Assembly: GCA_000621405.1 (NCBI GenBank)
Contig: JHYK01000004.1
Span: forward strand, 168,706-232,705
DNA length: 64,000 nucleotides
Origin: Lachnospiraceae bacterium AC3007
GTDB taxonomy: Bacteria; Bacillota; Clostridia; Lachnospirales; Lachnospiraceae
Direction of reading: 5' to 3'
The notes under the pieces were generated by a model, which was given only the letters and a program-made list of their open reading frames with translations, was not told the DNA's origin and did no database searches. The number at the start of each line of letters is the position of its first letter. The stretch's first letter is position 1. The position numbers were made by a program, and so were the translations under genes. Positions 27,189 to 35,348 of the stretch are shown here, piece by piece.

Positions 27189-27881
27189 ATGAAGCACGGA
27201 AAGAAGTACAATGAGGCTGCAAAGCTTATCGACAGAACAAAGCTTTACGAGCCCGATGAAGCTATAGAGCTTGTAAAAAAAGCAGCTACGGCAAAGTTTG
27301 ACGAGACTATCGAGGTTCACTTAAGGACCGGATGCGACGGAAGACATGCCGAGCAGCAGGTCAGAGGAGCAGTAGTACTCCCCAACGGAACCGGAAGAAG
27401 CGTCAGGGTCCTCGTATTTGCTAAAGGCGCTAAGCTTGACGAAGCTCAGGCAGCAGGCGCTGATCATGTAGGCGGTGAGGAACTGATACCGAAGATCCAG
27501 AATGACGGATGGCTTGATTTTGATGTTGTAGTCGCAACTCCCGACATGATGGGAGTCGTCGGACGTCTCGGCAAGGTACTCGGCCCCAAGGGCCTTATGC
27601 CTAACCCCAAGGCCGGAACCGTTACCATGGATGTCGCTGCGGCAGTTAAGGATATCAAGGCAGGTAAGGTAGAGTACAGGCTTGACAAGGCCAACATCAT
27701 ACATGTTCCTGTAGGAAAGGCATCATTTACGCCCGAGCAGCTCAAAGAGAACTTTGATGCGCTGATGTCTGCAATAATCAAGGCAAGACCTTCTGCGCTG
27801 AAGGGTCAGTATCTGAAGAGCGTTTCGATCGCTCCGACCATGGGTCCCGGCGTAAGGGTCAATAATCAGAGATTTGCATGA
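27189..27881 (+). CDS. rplA: 50S ribosomal protein L1
   Basis: The 230-residue protein carries KRY-like N-terminal [17 protein letters not shown] and the family signature [20 protein letters not shown], followed by [16 protein letters not shown]1 forms the mobile stalk at the E site and represses the L11 operon in several bacteria. A terminator-like hairpin lies 14 nt after the stop, within the next gene. rplJ-rplL, the usual next genes, are not in this window. Confidence 0.97.
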   Translation: MKHGKKYNEAAKLIDRTKLYEPDEAIELVKKAATAKFDETIEVHLRTGCDGRHAEQQVRGAVVLPNGTGRSVRVLVFAKGAKLDEAQAAGADHVGGEELIPKIQNDGWLDFDVVVATPDMMGVVGRLGKVLGPKGLMPNPKAGTVTMDVAAAVKDIKAGKVEYRLDKANIIHVPVGKASFTPEQLKENFDALMSAIIKARPSALKGQYLKSVSIAPTMGPGVRVNNQRFA

Positions 27882-29116
27882 GTCATAAAAACATTAAGCC
27901 CTGCCGAAGAGGCGGGGCTTTTGTCATAATTGCATATATTATACTGATGACATCGGGATGCGGCATGAACAGCGTGATCTCCGAGTATCTTCCTGAAAAG
28001 AAAGGTACATACGAAGTCCCCGAGGTAACGGAAGAAGCGACGGTAGAAGAGGAAGAGACTGCGGCGCCTGCCATGGAGAGCGTGAGTGAAAAAGCCATGG
28101 TCGAGGTAGAGATGCCGACGGAGACCGTATCCGAAGATGTGGTGGAATACGAACCGGTAAGGATCATATTCACGGGTGATATGAATTTTGACCGTCGCTA
28201 TGCGAATATGAACGCTCTTATGTCACGCGGCGGAGAGATGACGGAAGCTCTGGACGAAGATATCATAGAGACGATGCAGGAAGCAGACATCACTATGATA
28301 AATAATGAATTTCCGTATTCCGACAGAGGGACTCCCACTGCGGGCAAGAAATTCACCTTCAGGGCGGATCCGTCAACCGTGCATTATCTTACGGATCTGG
28401 GCGTGGATATAGTGGGACTTGCGAATAATCACGCATATGACCATGGAAAAGATGCTCTTCTTGACACCTTTGATGTGCTTTCAGAGGCTGAGATCGAATA
28501 TGTCGGCGCGGGACATGATCTGGAAGAAGCCATGACGCCAAGGTACTTTGATATAGGCGGAATGACGATAGCCTTCACAGCAGCGACCCAGATAGAGAGA
28601 TCGCTCCCGCCTGACACAAAGGAGGCGACCGAGACGGAGCCCGGCGTATTGAGGACCCTCGATCCCGAAAAGTATCTCAGCGTCATAGAGGAAGCGGATG
28701 AAAATGCCGATTTCACCATAGCCTTCGTCCACTGGGGGACGGAGAACGAGCACATGTATGAGGCATCCCAGAAGGAGCTTGCCGAGAAATATGTGGAAGC
28801 CGGAGCCGACCTGATAATCGGAGCGCACCCGCATGTGCTGCAGGGGTTTGAGTATATTGAAGACGTTCCCGTGGTATATTCCACAGGCAATTTCTGGTTT
28901 AACTCCAAGACCCTGGATTCCTGCATGATAGAGGCGACCCTGTATGAAGGAGAGCTGTCCGAGTTAAGGTTCATACCATGCATACAGAAGGGCTGTTTCA
29001 CATCAATGCTTCACGAAGGAGACAGCGACTACGACAGGATCCTGGAAGATGAAATAAAGAGAAGCGCAGATAATGTTGAGCTCTCGAACGAGGGGATCAT
29101 TACAAAGAAAGAGTAA
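27878..29116 (+). CDS. CapA-family (PGA_cap) lipoprotein
   Basis: The 412-residue protein starts with a basic n-region (NIKPCRRGG), a hydrophobic stretch ([11 protein letters not shown]) and TSGCG, a lipobox-like site with an atypical -3 residue. After a Glu-rich linker (residues 45-90) the CapA metallophosphatase-like domain follows: [44 protein letters not shown] and [11 protein letters not shown]. The family is linked to polyglutamate capsule export or hydrolysis, but no capBC is near. The ATG overlaps the rplA stop, and the signal-peptide codons contain the rplA terminator. Confidence 0.85.
   Translation: MSHKNIKPCRRGGAFVIIAYIILMTSGCGMNSVISEYLPEKKGTYEVPEVTEEATVEEEETAAPAMESVSEKAMVEVEMPTETVSEDVVEYEPVRIIFTGDMNFDRRYANMNALMSRGGEMTEALDEDIIETMQEADITMINNEFPYSDRGTPTAGKKFTFRADPSTVHYLTDLGVDIVGLANNHAYDHGKDALLDTFDVLSEAEIEYVGAGHDLEEAMTPRYFDIGGMTIAFTAATQIERSLPPDTKEATETEPGVLRTLDPEKYLSVIEEADENADFTIAFVHWGTENEHMYEASQKELAEKYVEAGADLIIGAHPHVLQGFEYIEDVPVVYSTGNFWFNSKTLDSCMIEATLYEGELSELRFIPCIQKGCFTSMLHEGDSDYDRILEDEIKRSADNVELSNEGIITKKE
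27896..27923 (+). terminator. Terminator after rplA, inside the CapA-like signal peptide codons
   Basis: AAGCCCTGCC (27896-27905) pairs with GGCGGGGCTT (27911-27920), nine Watson-Crick pairs and one G-T, around GAAGA; TTTGTC follows. It starts 14 nt after the rplA stop. Because the downstream frame is already open here, ribosomes starting at 27878 could disrupt it. Confidence 0.75.
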
Positions 29117-29142
29117 ATACGGGCTTTTGCCCGCAAAATGCC

Positions 29143-29172
29143 TTGACAAAGGCTATGAAACCGACTTATAAT
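29143..29172 (+). promoter_or_regulatory. Promoter for rplM-rpsI
   Basis: TTGACA (29143-29148) and TATAAT (29167-29172) match the consensus hexamers perfectly, with an 18-nt spacer. The predicted start near 29180 leaves a leader of about 68 nt before rplM that may carry autoregulation. Confidence 0.85.
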
Positions 29173-29247
29173 CTTATTTCGCACGGGCTTTGCCCCAAGT
29201 CCGTCGCACAGAAACCGGATTTTTAGCATGATTGGAGGAATCGTATA

Positions 29248-29679
29248 ATGGATACATATATGCCAAGTGCTTCTTCCATAGAGAGAAAATGGTACGTAGT
29301 GGATGCCGAGGGGCAGACACTCGGCAGGCTTGCAGCGAACATCGCAAGCGTACTCCGTGGAAAGAATAAGCCTACATATACTCCGTTCCTTGATATGGGA
29401 GATTACGTTATCGTAGTCAACGCCGAGAAGATCAAGGTAACGGGTAAGAAGATGGATCAGAAGATGTATATCACTCACAGTGGATATGTCGGCGGACAGA
29501 AGCAGGTGCCTCTTAAGGAGAAGCTTGCAAAGAAGCCTGAATCCGTCATGGAGCATGCAGTAAAGGGAATGCTTCCCAAGGGAACACTCGGAAGGCAGAT
29601 GGCCAAGAAACTCTTTGTCTATGCCGGACCGGAGCATAAGCATGCTGCTCAGAAGCCCGAAGAGTTGAAGTTCGACTGA
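29248..29679 (+). CDS. rplM: 50S ribosomal protein L13
   Basis: The 143-residue protein has [20 protein letters not shown], the signature [17 protein letters not shown] and [20 protein letters not shown]13 is an early 50S assembly protein. Its own promoter separates it from the CapA-like gene. In relatives it usually follows truA directly. Confidence 0.97.
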   Translation: MDTYMPSASSIERKWYVVDAEGQTLGRLAANIASVLRGKNKPTYTPFLDMGDYVIVVNAEKIKVTGKKMDQKMYITHSGYVGGQKQVPLKEKLAKKPESVMEHAVKGMLPKGTLGRQMAKKLFVYAGPEHKHAAQKPEELKFD

Positions 29680-29702
29680 CATTTGTGTAGGAGGATCTGA
29701 CA

Positions 29703-30110
29703 TTGGCTACTAAGAAGAAAGCAACAGAAAGATATTACGGCACGGGGAGAAGGAAGAAATCCATCGCCCGCGTGTATTTGATGCCGGGATCAGGCGAGAT
29801 CACTATCAATAAGAGAGATATTGACGAGTATTTCGGCCCTGAGACATTAAAGACCATCGTTCGTCAGCCGCTCGTTGCTACTGGTACAGCTGATAAGTAT
29901 GATGTGCTGGTCAACGTACAGGGCGGAGGATATACAGGACAGGCCGGAGCCATCAGGCACGGCATCTCAAGAGCCCTGCTCGAGGTGGACGGAGAGTATC
30001 GTCCCACTCTCAAGAAGGAAGGCTATCTTACCAGAGATCCGAGAATGAAGGAAAGAAAGAAGTACGGCTTGAAAGGCGCAAGGCGTGCTCCTCAGTTCTC
30101 AAAGAGATGA
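29703..30110 (+). CDS. rpsI: 30S ribosomal protein S9
   Basis: The 135-residue protein has [20 protein letters not shown] and ends in the basic RRAPQFSKR, whose C-terminus reaches the P-site tRNA. The start is TTG at 29703 after AGGAGG, giving MATKKKATE; no ATG is close. A strong terminator follows at 30124. Confidence 0.97.
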   Translation: MATKKKATERYYGTGRRKKSIARVYLMPGSGEITINKRDIDEYFGPETLKTIVRQPLVATGTADKYDVLVNVQGGGYTGQAGAIRHGISRALLEVDGEYRPTLKKEGYLTRDPRMKERKKYGLKGARRAPQFSKR

Positions 30111-30123
30111 TCGGAACAAATAC

Positions 30124-30157
30124 ATCCCTCTGCCTGTGCAGAGGGATTTATTTTATC
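30124..30157 (+). terminator. Rho-independent terminator after rpsI
   Basis: ATCCCTCTGC (30124-30133) and GCAGAGGGAT (30138-30147) form a perfect 10-bp stem with loop CTGT, then TTATTTTATC. It ends the rplM-rpsI unit. Confidence 0.92.
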
Positions 30158-30234
30158 TTCAGACACTTAAGAATATATGCCGGAGGAACATAAGGAAGGA
30201 CAGAGATCAAAACAGGATCGAAAAAGGGGTAAAT

Positions 30235-30603
30235 ATGAAAAAGTGGTATGACGAAGAATATGAATTTACGGTAGAAGTAACAGGTTTTTTGCATGGAGAT
30301 CATACGGAAAGGTATTGTCGTAATGGCGAAGAGATTGGTGATATATATAAATGCACCTACGGATGTCCTGTTAATACTCAGGGATACGGGATCTGCTCAA
30401 AGACAATGATGATGTTATATCCATTGATGGAAGCTGTAAGAAGCGGCGGTGATCTTACCAGAGTCGGCGGCGACGGGGAATACTCCAAAACGGTTGTGTG
30501 TCCGGACGGATGTGTGATCTTCAAACTGACGGCGCGCCCGTTGGGTAATGATAATTTCCATACAGGCGGTTTCTGGGATTATCCGGATGAAACACAGAAA
30601 TAA
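30235..30603 (+). CDS. TIGR04076-family protein of unknown function
   Basis: The start at ATG 30235 gives 122 residues. The product shows the layout of the TIGR04076 group: a beta-rich N-terminus FTVEVTGFLHG, GEEIGDIYKCTYGCP, a helical part MMMLYPLMEAVRSGGD, and a cysteine near the end in VVCPDGCVIFKL. The biochemical role of the family is unknown. Codons look somewhat more A+T-rich than in the flanking ribosomal genes, which, with its accessory nature, suggests later acquisition. It may be cotranscribed with the GNAT gene 20 nt downstream. Confidence 0.75.
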   Translation: MKKWYDEEYEFTVEVTGFLHGDHTERYCRNGEEIGDIYKCTYGCPVNTQGYGICSKTMMMLYPLMEAVRSGGDLTRVGGDGEYSKTVVCPDGCVIFKLTARPLGNDNFHTGGFWDYPDETQK

Positions 30604-30623
30604 AGAGAGGGTCAGGAGAAAAA

Positions 30624-31082
30624 ATGATTACAGAGATTACGGAATCAAATGAAAAACAGGCTGTCGCAAGAAAAATATTGGAGGCTCTTACTGACTGGTT
30701 TGAGATAGAAGAGAGCAGAGAAGAATACATTTCCGGGTGTGCCGACTGGATTTTTTTTGCGGCAAAAGAAGAAGGGGAGGATGTAGGATTCCTCTGCTTA
30801 AAAGAAACAGGAAAGGCTACTGTTGAACTGGCAGTTATGGGAGTATTAAAGGATCACCACAGGAGCGGCATTGGCCGGCAATTGGTAGAACGGGCGAAAA
30901 AAGCTGCCGCATCGCAGGGATATGAGTTCATGCAGGTCAAGACTGTGAAGATGGGAGTGTATGAGGATTATGACAGGACAAATCTTTTTTACATAAGCTG
31001 TGGCTTCAAGGAGTTAGAGGTGCTTCCGAACCTTTGGGACGAAGCAAATCCCTGTCAGATCTATGTGATGTCTTTGCAATGA
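30624..31082 (+). CDS. GNAT-family N-acetyltransferase
   Basis: The 152-residue protein has the GNAT core: VELAVMGVLKDHHRSGIGRQ is motif A with the acetyl-CoA pyrophosphate-binding RSGIGRQL, followed by LVERAKKAAASQGYEF and a C-terminal NLFYISCGFKEL. The acceptor cannot be told from the sequence. AGGAG precedes the ATG. It lies between the rpsI terminator and the CIRCE element of clpB. Confidence 0.88.
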   Translation: MITEITESNEKQAVARKILEALTDWFEIEESREEYISGCADWIFFAAKEEGEDVGFLCLKETGKATVELAVMGVLKDHHRSGIGRQLVERAKKAAASQGYEFMQVKTVKMGVYEDYDRTNLFYISCGFKELEVLPNLWDEANPCQIYVMSLQ

Positions 31083-31113
31083 TATCCTGGAAGACAGTTG
31101 CAGGAGAGATGAA

Positions 31114-31140
31114 TTAGCACTCACCTCTTGACAGTGCTAA
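31114..31140 (+). promoter_or_regulatory. CIRCE operator upstream of clpB
   Basis: TTAGCACTC (31114-31122), nine spacer bases, then CAGTGCTAA (31132-31140). It matches the HrcA-binding consensus (TTAGCACTC-N9-GAGTGCTAA) except for one base. It overlaps the -35 region of the clpB promoter, so bound HrcA would block transcription until heat shock. Confidence 0.93.
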
Positions 31141-31156
31141 CAATCCGTGCTACGAT
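31128..31156 (+). promoter_or_regulatory. clpB promoter overlapping CIRCE
   Basis: TTGACA (31128-31133) and TACGAT (31151-31156) are 17 nt apart. The -35 lies within the CIRCE spacer and right arm. The leader to the ATG at 31250 is about 85 nt. Confidence 0.8.
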
Positions 31157-31249
31157 ACTCTCGTCATTGAATAATACTATTGCCGACCCGCCTTGATATC
31201 TGATATCCGGACGGGTCGTTGTGCAGAAGGACGACAGGGAGGTGAGAAC

Positions 31250-33841
31250 ATGAATATAGATAAATTCACGCAGAATTCAATAAAGGCGGTGAACGGCTGT
31301 CAGAAGACAGCACTGGAATACGGCAACCAGGAGATAGTGCCGGTCCATCTTGTATATTCTCTTCTTACCATAGATGAGTCTCTGATCAGAAAACTCATCG
31401 AGAAGATGTGGATAGATGCGGATGAGTTCACCCGGGCGATACTGGACATCATAGAAAAACGTCCCAAGGTACAGGGTGGAGAGCCTTATATAGGTCAGGA
31501 GCTGAACAAGATCCTGCTTGCCGCACCCGATGAAGCGAAAGCCATGGGCGATTCATATGTGTCAGTGGAGCATCTTTTCCTTGCCGTAATTAAAAATCCC
31601 GGGAAGGAACTGAAAGAGATCCTGAAGGATTACGGCATAACCCGAGATCATTTCCTTCAGGTGCTCTCCGAGGTGCGCGGCAACCGGACGGTGGACACCG
31701 ATAACCCGGAGGATACCTACGATGTGCTTGAAAAGTACGGGACAAATCTCGTATCAAGAGCCAGGGAGCAGAAGCTGGATCCCGTGATAGGGAGAGATAC
31801 CGAGATCAGGAACATGATCCTGATCCTGTCAAGAAAGACCAAGAACAATCCTGTCCTTATCGGCGAACCCGGAGTCGGCAAGACGGCCGCCGTGGAAGGA
31901 CTGGCACAGAGGATAGTCGCCGGAGATGTGCCGGAGGCATTAAAAGACAAGGAGATATTCTCGCTTGATATGGGCGCTCTGGTCGCAGGAGCCAAATACA
32001 GGGGCGAATTCGAGGAAAGACTGAAAGCGGTGCTTGAAGAAGTACGCAAGTCGGACGGCAGGGTGATACTCTTTATCGATGAGCTGCATCTTATAGTCGG
32101 CGCCGGAAAGACAGACGGAGCCATGGATGCCGGCAATATGCTGAAGCCCATGCTGGCCCGAGGAGAGTTGCACTGCATAGGCGCCACTACTCTGGACGAA
32201 TACAGAGAATACATAGAAAAGGATAAGGCTCTTGAAAGGCGCTTCCAGCCGGTGCTCGTGGACGAGCCGACGGTTGAAGATACCATATCCATTCTCAGAG
32301 GACTCAAGGAGCGCTATGAGGTATATCACAGTGTAAAGATAACCGACTCGGCCCTGGTCGCGGCCGCTGTTCTTTCCCACAGATACATCTCGGACCGCTT
32401 CCTGCCGGACAAAGCTATCGATCTCGTAGATGAAGCCTGCGCTTCGATCAAGACAGAGATGGATTCAATGCCTGCGGAGCTTGATGAGATGAGGCGCAAG
32501 CTCACCCAGATGCAGATAGAGGAGACAGCGCTCAAAAAGGAAAAGGACACAGCATCCAGACAGCGCCTGGCAGAGCTTCAGCGTGATATTTCAGAGCTCG
32601 ATGAGAGATTCAAGAATGTCAAGGCAAAATGGGACACTGAAAAGCAAAGCGTAGGAAGACTGTCCGAGCTTCGAGAGCAGATCGAGTCGATCAACAACGA
32701 GATACAGATAGCGCAGAGGCAGGGCGATCTCGAAAAGGCGGCAAAGCTCCAGTACGGAGAGCTTCCCAGACTTCAGTCGGAGCTGGAAGCTGCGGAATCA
32801 GCCTTAAGATCAAGAGACATGTCCATGGTCCATGAGGCTGTCACAGAAGATGAGATAGCCACTATCGTATCTCACTGGACCGGGATACCGGTATCCAAGC
32901 TCAACGAGGGTGAGAGGGAGAAGGTCCTGCATCTCGGGGATACTCTGCATGAGAGGGTCATAGGCCAGAATGATGCGGTAGAAAAAGTCGTCGATGCCAT
33001 CATAAGATCCAGAGCCGGGATCAAGGATCCCACAAAGCCCATCGGAAGTTTCCTCTTCCTGGGACCTACGGGCGTAGGAAAGACCGAGCTTGCAAAAGCG
33101 CTGGCCGAAGCATTATTTGATGATGAGAACAATATAGTCAGGATCGATATGTCCGAATATATGGAGAAGTTTTCCGTGTCAAGACTTATCGGAGCTCCTC
33201 CCGGATATGTCGGCTATGATGAGGGCGGTCAGCTGACGGAAGCCGTGAGAAGACACCCCTACTCCGTAGTTCTTTTCGATGAGATAGAAAAGGCTCATCC
33301 GGATGTATTTAATGTACTGCTGCAGGTGCTGGATGACGGCCGTATCACTGATTCACAGGGGCGTACCGTCGATTTCAAGAACACGATACTCATAATGACT
33401 TCGAATATCGGGTCGCAGTACCTGCTTGACGGGATAGATGATACGGGACGGATAAGCAGGGACGCCCATGATGCGGTGGAGGCTGAGCTGAGGGCCCATT
33501 TCAGGCCGGAGTTCCTGAACAGACTGGATGAGATAATCGAGTTCAGGCCGCTCACCAAGGCTAACATAAGAGGCATAGTGGAGCTTCTGATAGCCGATAC
33601 GAACAAACGGCTTGCGGACAAGCAGCTCTCTATCAGTCTCAGCGATGAAGCGAAGAAGTTCATAGTGGACGGAGGGTATGATCCCGTCTATGGAGCAAGA
33701 CCGCTGAAGAGATATATGCAGAAGAATGTGGAGACCCTGGCCGCAAGAGCTATCCTGTCAGACGGAGCAGGCGAAGGTGATGTGATCAACATCGATGTCG
33801 AAGACGACGGCGGCACACAGCTGGTCGCACGTGTCAACTGA
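31250..33841 (+). CDS. clpB: ClpB disaggregase (Hsp100)
   Basis: The 863-residue protein has the Clp N domain (residues 1 to about 145), AAA-1 with Walker [10 protein letters not shown] and Walker [14 protein letters not shown], a coiled-coil middle domain (about 400-520; rich in [20 protein letters not shown]), and AAA-2 with GPTGVGKTE and [13 protein letters not shown]. The middle domain distinguishes ClpB from ClpA/ClpX. With DnaK it rescues aggregated protein. The start is ATG 31250 after AGGGAGGTG; an ATA-type extension from 31193 is not needed. CIRCE control places it in the HrcA regulon. Confidence 0.96.
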   Translation: MNIDKFTQNSIKAVNGCQKTALEYGNQEIVPVHLVYSLLTIDESLIRKLIEKMWIDADEFTRAILDIIEKRPKVQGGEPYIGQELNKILLAAPDEAKAMGDSYVSVEHLFLAVIKNPGKELKEILKDYGITRDHFLQVLSEVRGNRTVDTDNPEDTYDVLEKYGTNLVSRAREQKLDPVIGRDTEIRNMILILSRKTKNNPVLIGEPGVGKTAAVEGLAQRIVAGDVPEALKDKEIFSLDMGALVAGAKYRGEFEERLKAVLEEVRKSDGRVILFIDELHLIVGAGKTDGAMDAGNMLKPMLARGELHCIGATTLDEYREYIEKDKALERRFQPVLVDEPTVEDTISILRGLKERYEVYHSVKITDSALVAAAVLSHRYISDRFLPDKAIDLVDEACASIKTEMDSMPAELDEMRRKLTQMQIEETALKKEKDTASRQRLAELQRDISELDERFKNVKAKWDTEKQSVGRLSELREQIESINNEIQIAQRQGDLEKAAKLQYGELPRLQSELEAAESALRSRDMSMVHEAVTEDEIATIVSHWTGIPVSKLNEGEREKVLHLGDTLHERVIGQNDAVEKVVDAIIRSRAGIKDPTKPIGSFLFLGPTGVGKTELAKALAEALFDDENNIVRIDMSEYMEKFSVSRLIGAPPGYVGYDEGGQLTEAVRRHPYSVVLFDEIEKAHPDVFNVLLQVLDDGRITDSQGRTVDFKNTILIMTSNIGSQYLLDGIDDTGRISRDAHDAVEAELRAHFRPEFLNRLDEIIEFRPLTKANIRGIVELLIADTNKRLADKQLSISLSDEAKKFIVDGGYDPVYGARPLKRYMQKNVETLAARAILSDGAGEGDVINIDVEDDGGTQLVARVN

Positions 33842-33843
33842 TA

Positions 33844-34872
33844 TCAGCTGATCCCCGGGACGCTGAAGATATCCGTATAGATCGAAAAGAAATTCTCATC
33901 TGTATCGAGCATGCGGGAGGAGTGCATTTCCTCCTCCCAAAGCTCTGAATTAATGCCTGTATAAAGATCGCTTACAAAGACGCTGTAGACGTCTTCGAAG
34001 GCCTCGTTTTTACGGCGGGTCACCATCTGAGCCTTGTGGGCATCGGTCTGCTCCATGTCAAAGGTGCTGATACATTTTACAATGGACACTCCGCCGTCTT
34101 CCACTATCGGAGAAGATACTTCATCGGTGGACAGTTCAAAGCAGGCATCCACGAAGTTCAGAGGGTATTCATCGGTATCCTTTCCGAATGAGATAAGAGT
34201 CTGCTCGCCGTCACCGATCTCGTCAGCCAGCTGGTCAAAGTCCGCTCCGTCCGAGAGCCTGTTATATATCTCGTTGGCCTTTACAAGCGCGCTCTGATCA
34301 TCCGTGTCATCTATCCTGATCCGCCTGACTGTTATGATGCGCGCTTCGTCGTCGGATATCTCCGGATTGATGCTGTCTGTTATGTCATAATAGACTTTGT
34401 TGGCCAGAGCATAATCCTCATACATCCCAAGCAGGGTCTCATCTGTTATCCCAAGATCGCTTATATCATCTTTTGAGAGAGAACCCATATACCTGTCCGA
34501 AGCCTGACGGCATTTTTCGATCTCTTTGTCCGTAAGGGATATTTCTCTTTCTGTCGCGAGAAGACAGATGGCCTTGACCTCTGCAAGCCTTGACAGAGCC
34601 AGAGATGCAAGCCGGTCGTTCACTGTCGTGTCTCCGGTAGTGATGTTCAGAAAGTCCTCGCCGTATACCTCTTCATAGTTCGTTGCGAGATTCCTCATAT
34701 AGAGCTTTGCTTCCGGGACATAGCATTTTTTATCACCGATAAAGAAGAGCTCTCCTTCTTCGAAACCCGTAGTCAGGACTATCTGCTTGTCATCCGATGC
34801 TTTTTTATTACCGCAGCCCGATATGCACAAAGCCAGCGCTATTATCAATGTCAATATCCTGTAGCGATCCAT
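33844..34872 (-). CDS. PrsA/SurA-like parvulin-type lipoprotein
   Basis: The start at 34872 gives 342 residues: MDRYRILTLIIALALCISGCG has a clear lipobox (CISGC). The mature part has an N-terminal helical chaperone-like region and a rotamase-like segment around ARIITVRRIRIDD, ANEIYNRLSDGADFDQLADE and FELSTDEVSSPIVEDGGVSI, typical of parvulin-type foldases. It probably helps fold secreted proteins outside the membrane. There is no Shine-Dalgarno and an extended -10 sits 7 nt upstream. It is convergent with clpB, with 2 nt between the stops. Confidence 0.82.
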   Translation of the reverse strand: MDRYRILTLIIALALCISGCGNKKASDDKQIVLTTGFEEGELFFIGDKKCYVPEAKLYMRNLATNYEEVYGEDFLNITTGDTTVNDRLASLALSRLAEVKAICLLATEREISLTDKEIEKCRQASDRYMGSLSKDDISDLGITDETLLGMYEDYALANKVYYDITDSINPEISDDEARIITVRRIRIDDTDDQSALVKANEIYNRLSDGADFDQLADEIGDGEQTLISFGKDTDEYPLNFVDACFELSTDEVSSPIVEDGGVSIVKCISTFDMEQTDAHKAQMVTRRKNEAFEDVYSVFVSDLYTGINSELWEEEMHSSRMLDTDENFFSIYTDIFSVPGIS

Positions 34873-34879
34873 GGGATAT

Positions 34880-34888
34880 ATTCTAACA
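34880..34888 (-). promoter_or_regulatory. Extended -10 promoter for the PrsA-like gene, leaderless arrangement
   Basis: On the minus strand TGT-TAGAAT covers 34888 to 34880. Seven bases (34873-34879) separate it from the ATG. No clear -35 hexamer or ribosome-binding site is seen. Confidence 0.55.
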
Positions 34889-35006
34889 CACGGGGCATAG
34901 GGCAAAAACTTTTATTTTTCTGTGGAATTGGTTATAATGTAATGATGCCGACGGGGAGTCTGCGCCGGCTTTTATATCATTGATCACAGGACCAGGGGGT
35001 GCAGGG

Positions 35007-35336
35007 ATGAAAAAACTATTTAAGGGACTGTTTGGCATTGCGCTCATAGGCGGAATTGCGGCAGCGGTATACTATTATCTTTCGGGCGATAAGTATTCGG
35101 ACATCGAAGAGTTTGACGAGGAGACCTACGACGATCTTCAGGACTTCCTCGATAATGAGAAGGGAGGGGATGCAGATGAGCATTACGTATCCCTTGACCT
35201 TACAAAGGATAAGGCATCCGATGATGACAAGATCATCGGAGAAGTATCGGAAGACGGCGACAGCAGGATAGTCAAGGCTGATTCCGATCAGAGTGAAGAC
35301 GTTGAAGGCTTCAGCTTCAGCGATCTTACGGAATAA
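35007..35336 (+). CDS. Small acidic membrane-anchored protein, unknown
   Basis: The start at ATG 35007 gives 109 residues. A short basic n-region (MKKLFKGL) is followed by one hydrophobic helix (FGIALIGGIAAAVYYYL) and a very acidic soluble tail with runs such as DIEEFDEETYDDLQDFL. I recognise no family. It is 12 nt upstream of the PBP gene with an AAGGAG between them, so both are probably coexpressed and the protein may act in wall assembly; that role is inferred only from position. Confidence 0.7.
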   Translation: MKKLFKGLFGIALIGGIAAAVYYYLSGDKYSDIEEFDEETYDDLQDFLDNEKGGDADEHYVSLDLTKDKASDDDKIIGEVSEDGDSRIVKADSDQSEDVEGFSFSDLTE

Positions 35337-35348
35337 GGAGACTAAGAC

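Noticed and set aside
29116..29142. CGGGC-TTTT-GCCCG hairpin after the CapA-like gene as terminator
   Set aside because: The stem is only 5 bp and is followed by AAAATG rather than T residues, so termination on the plus strand is unlikely.
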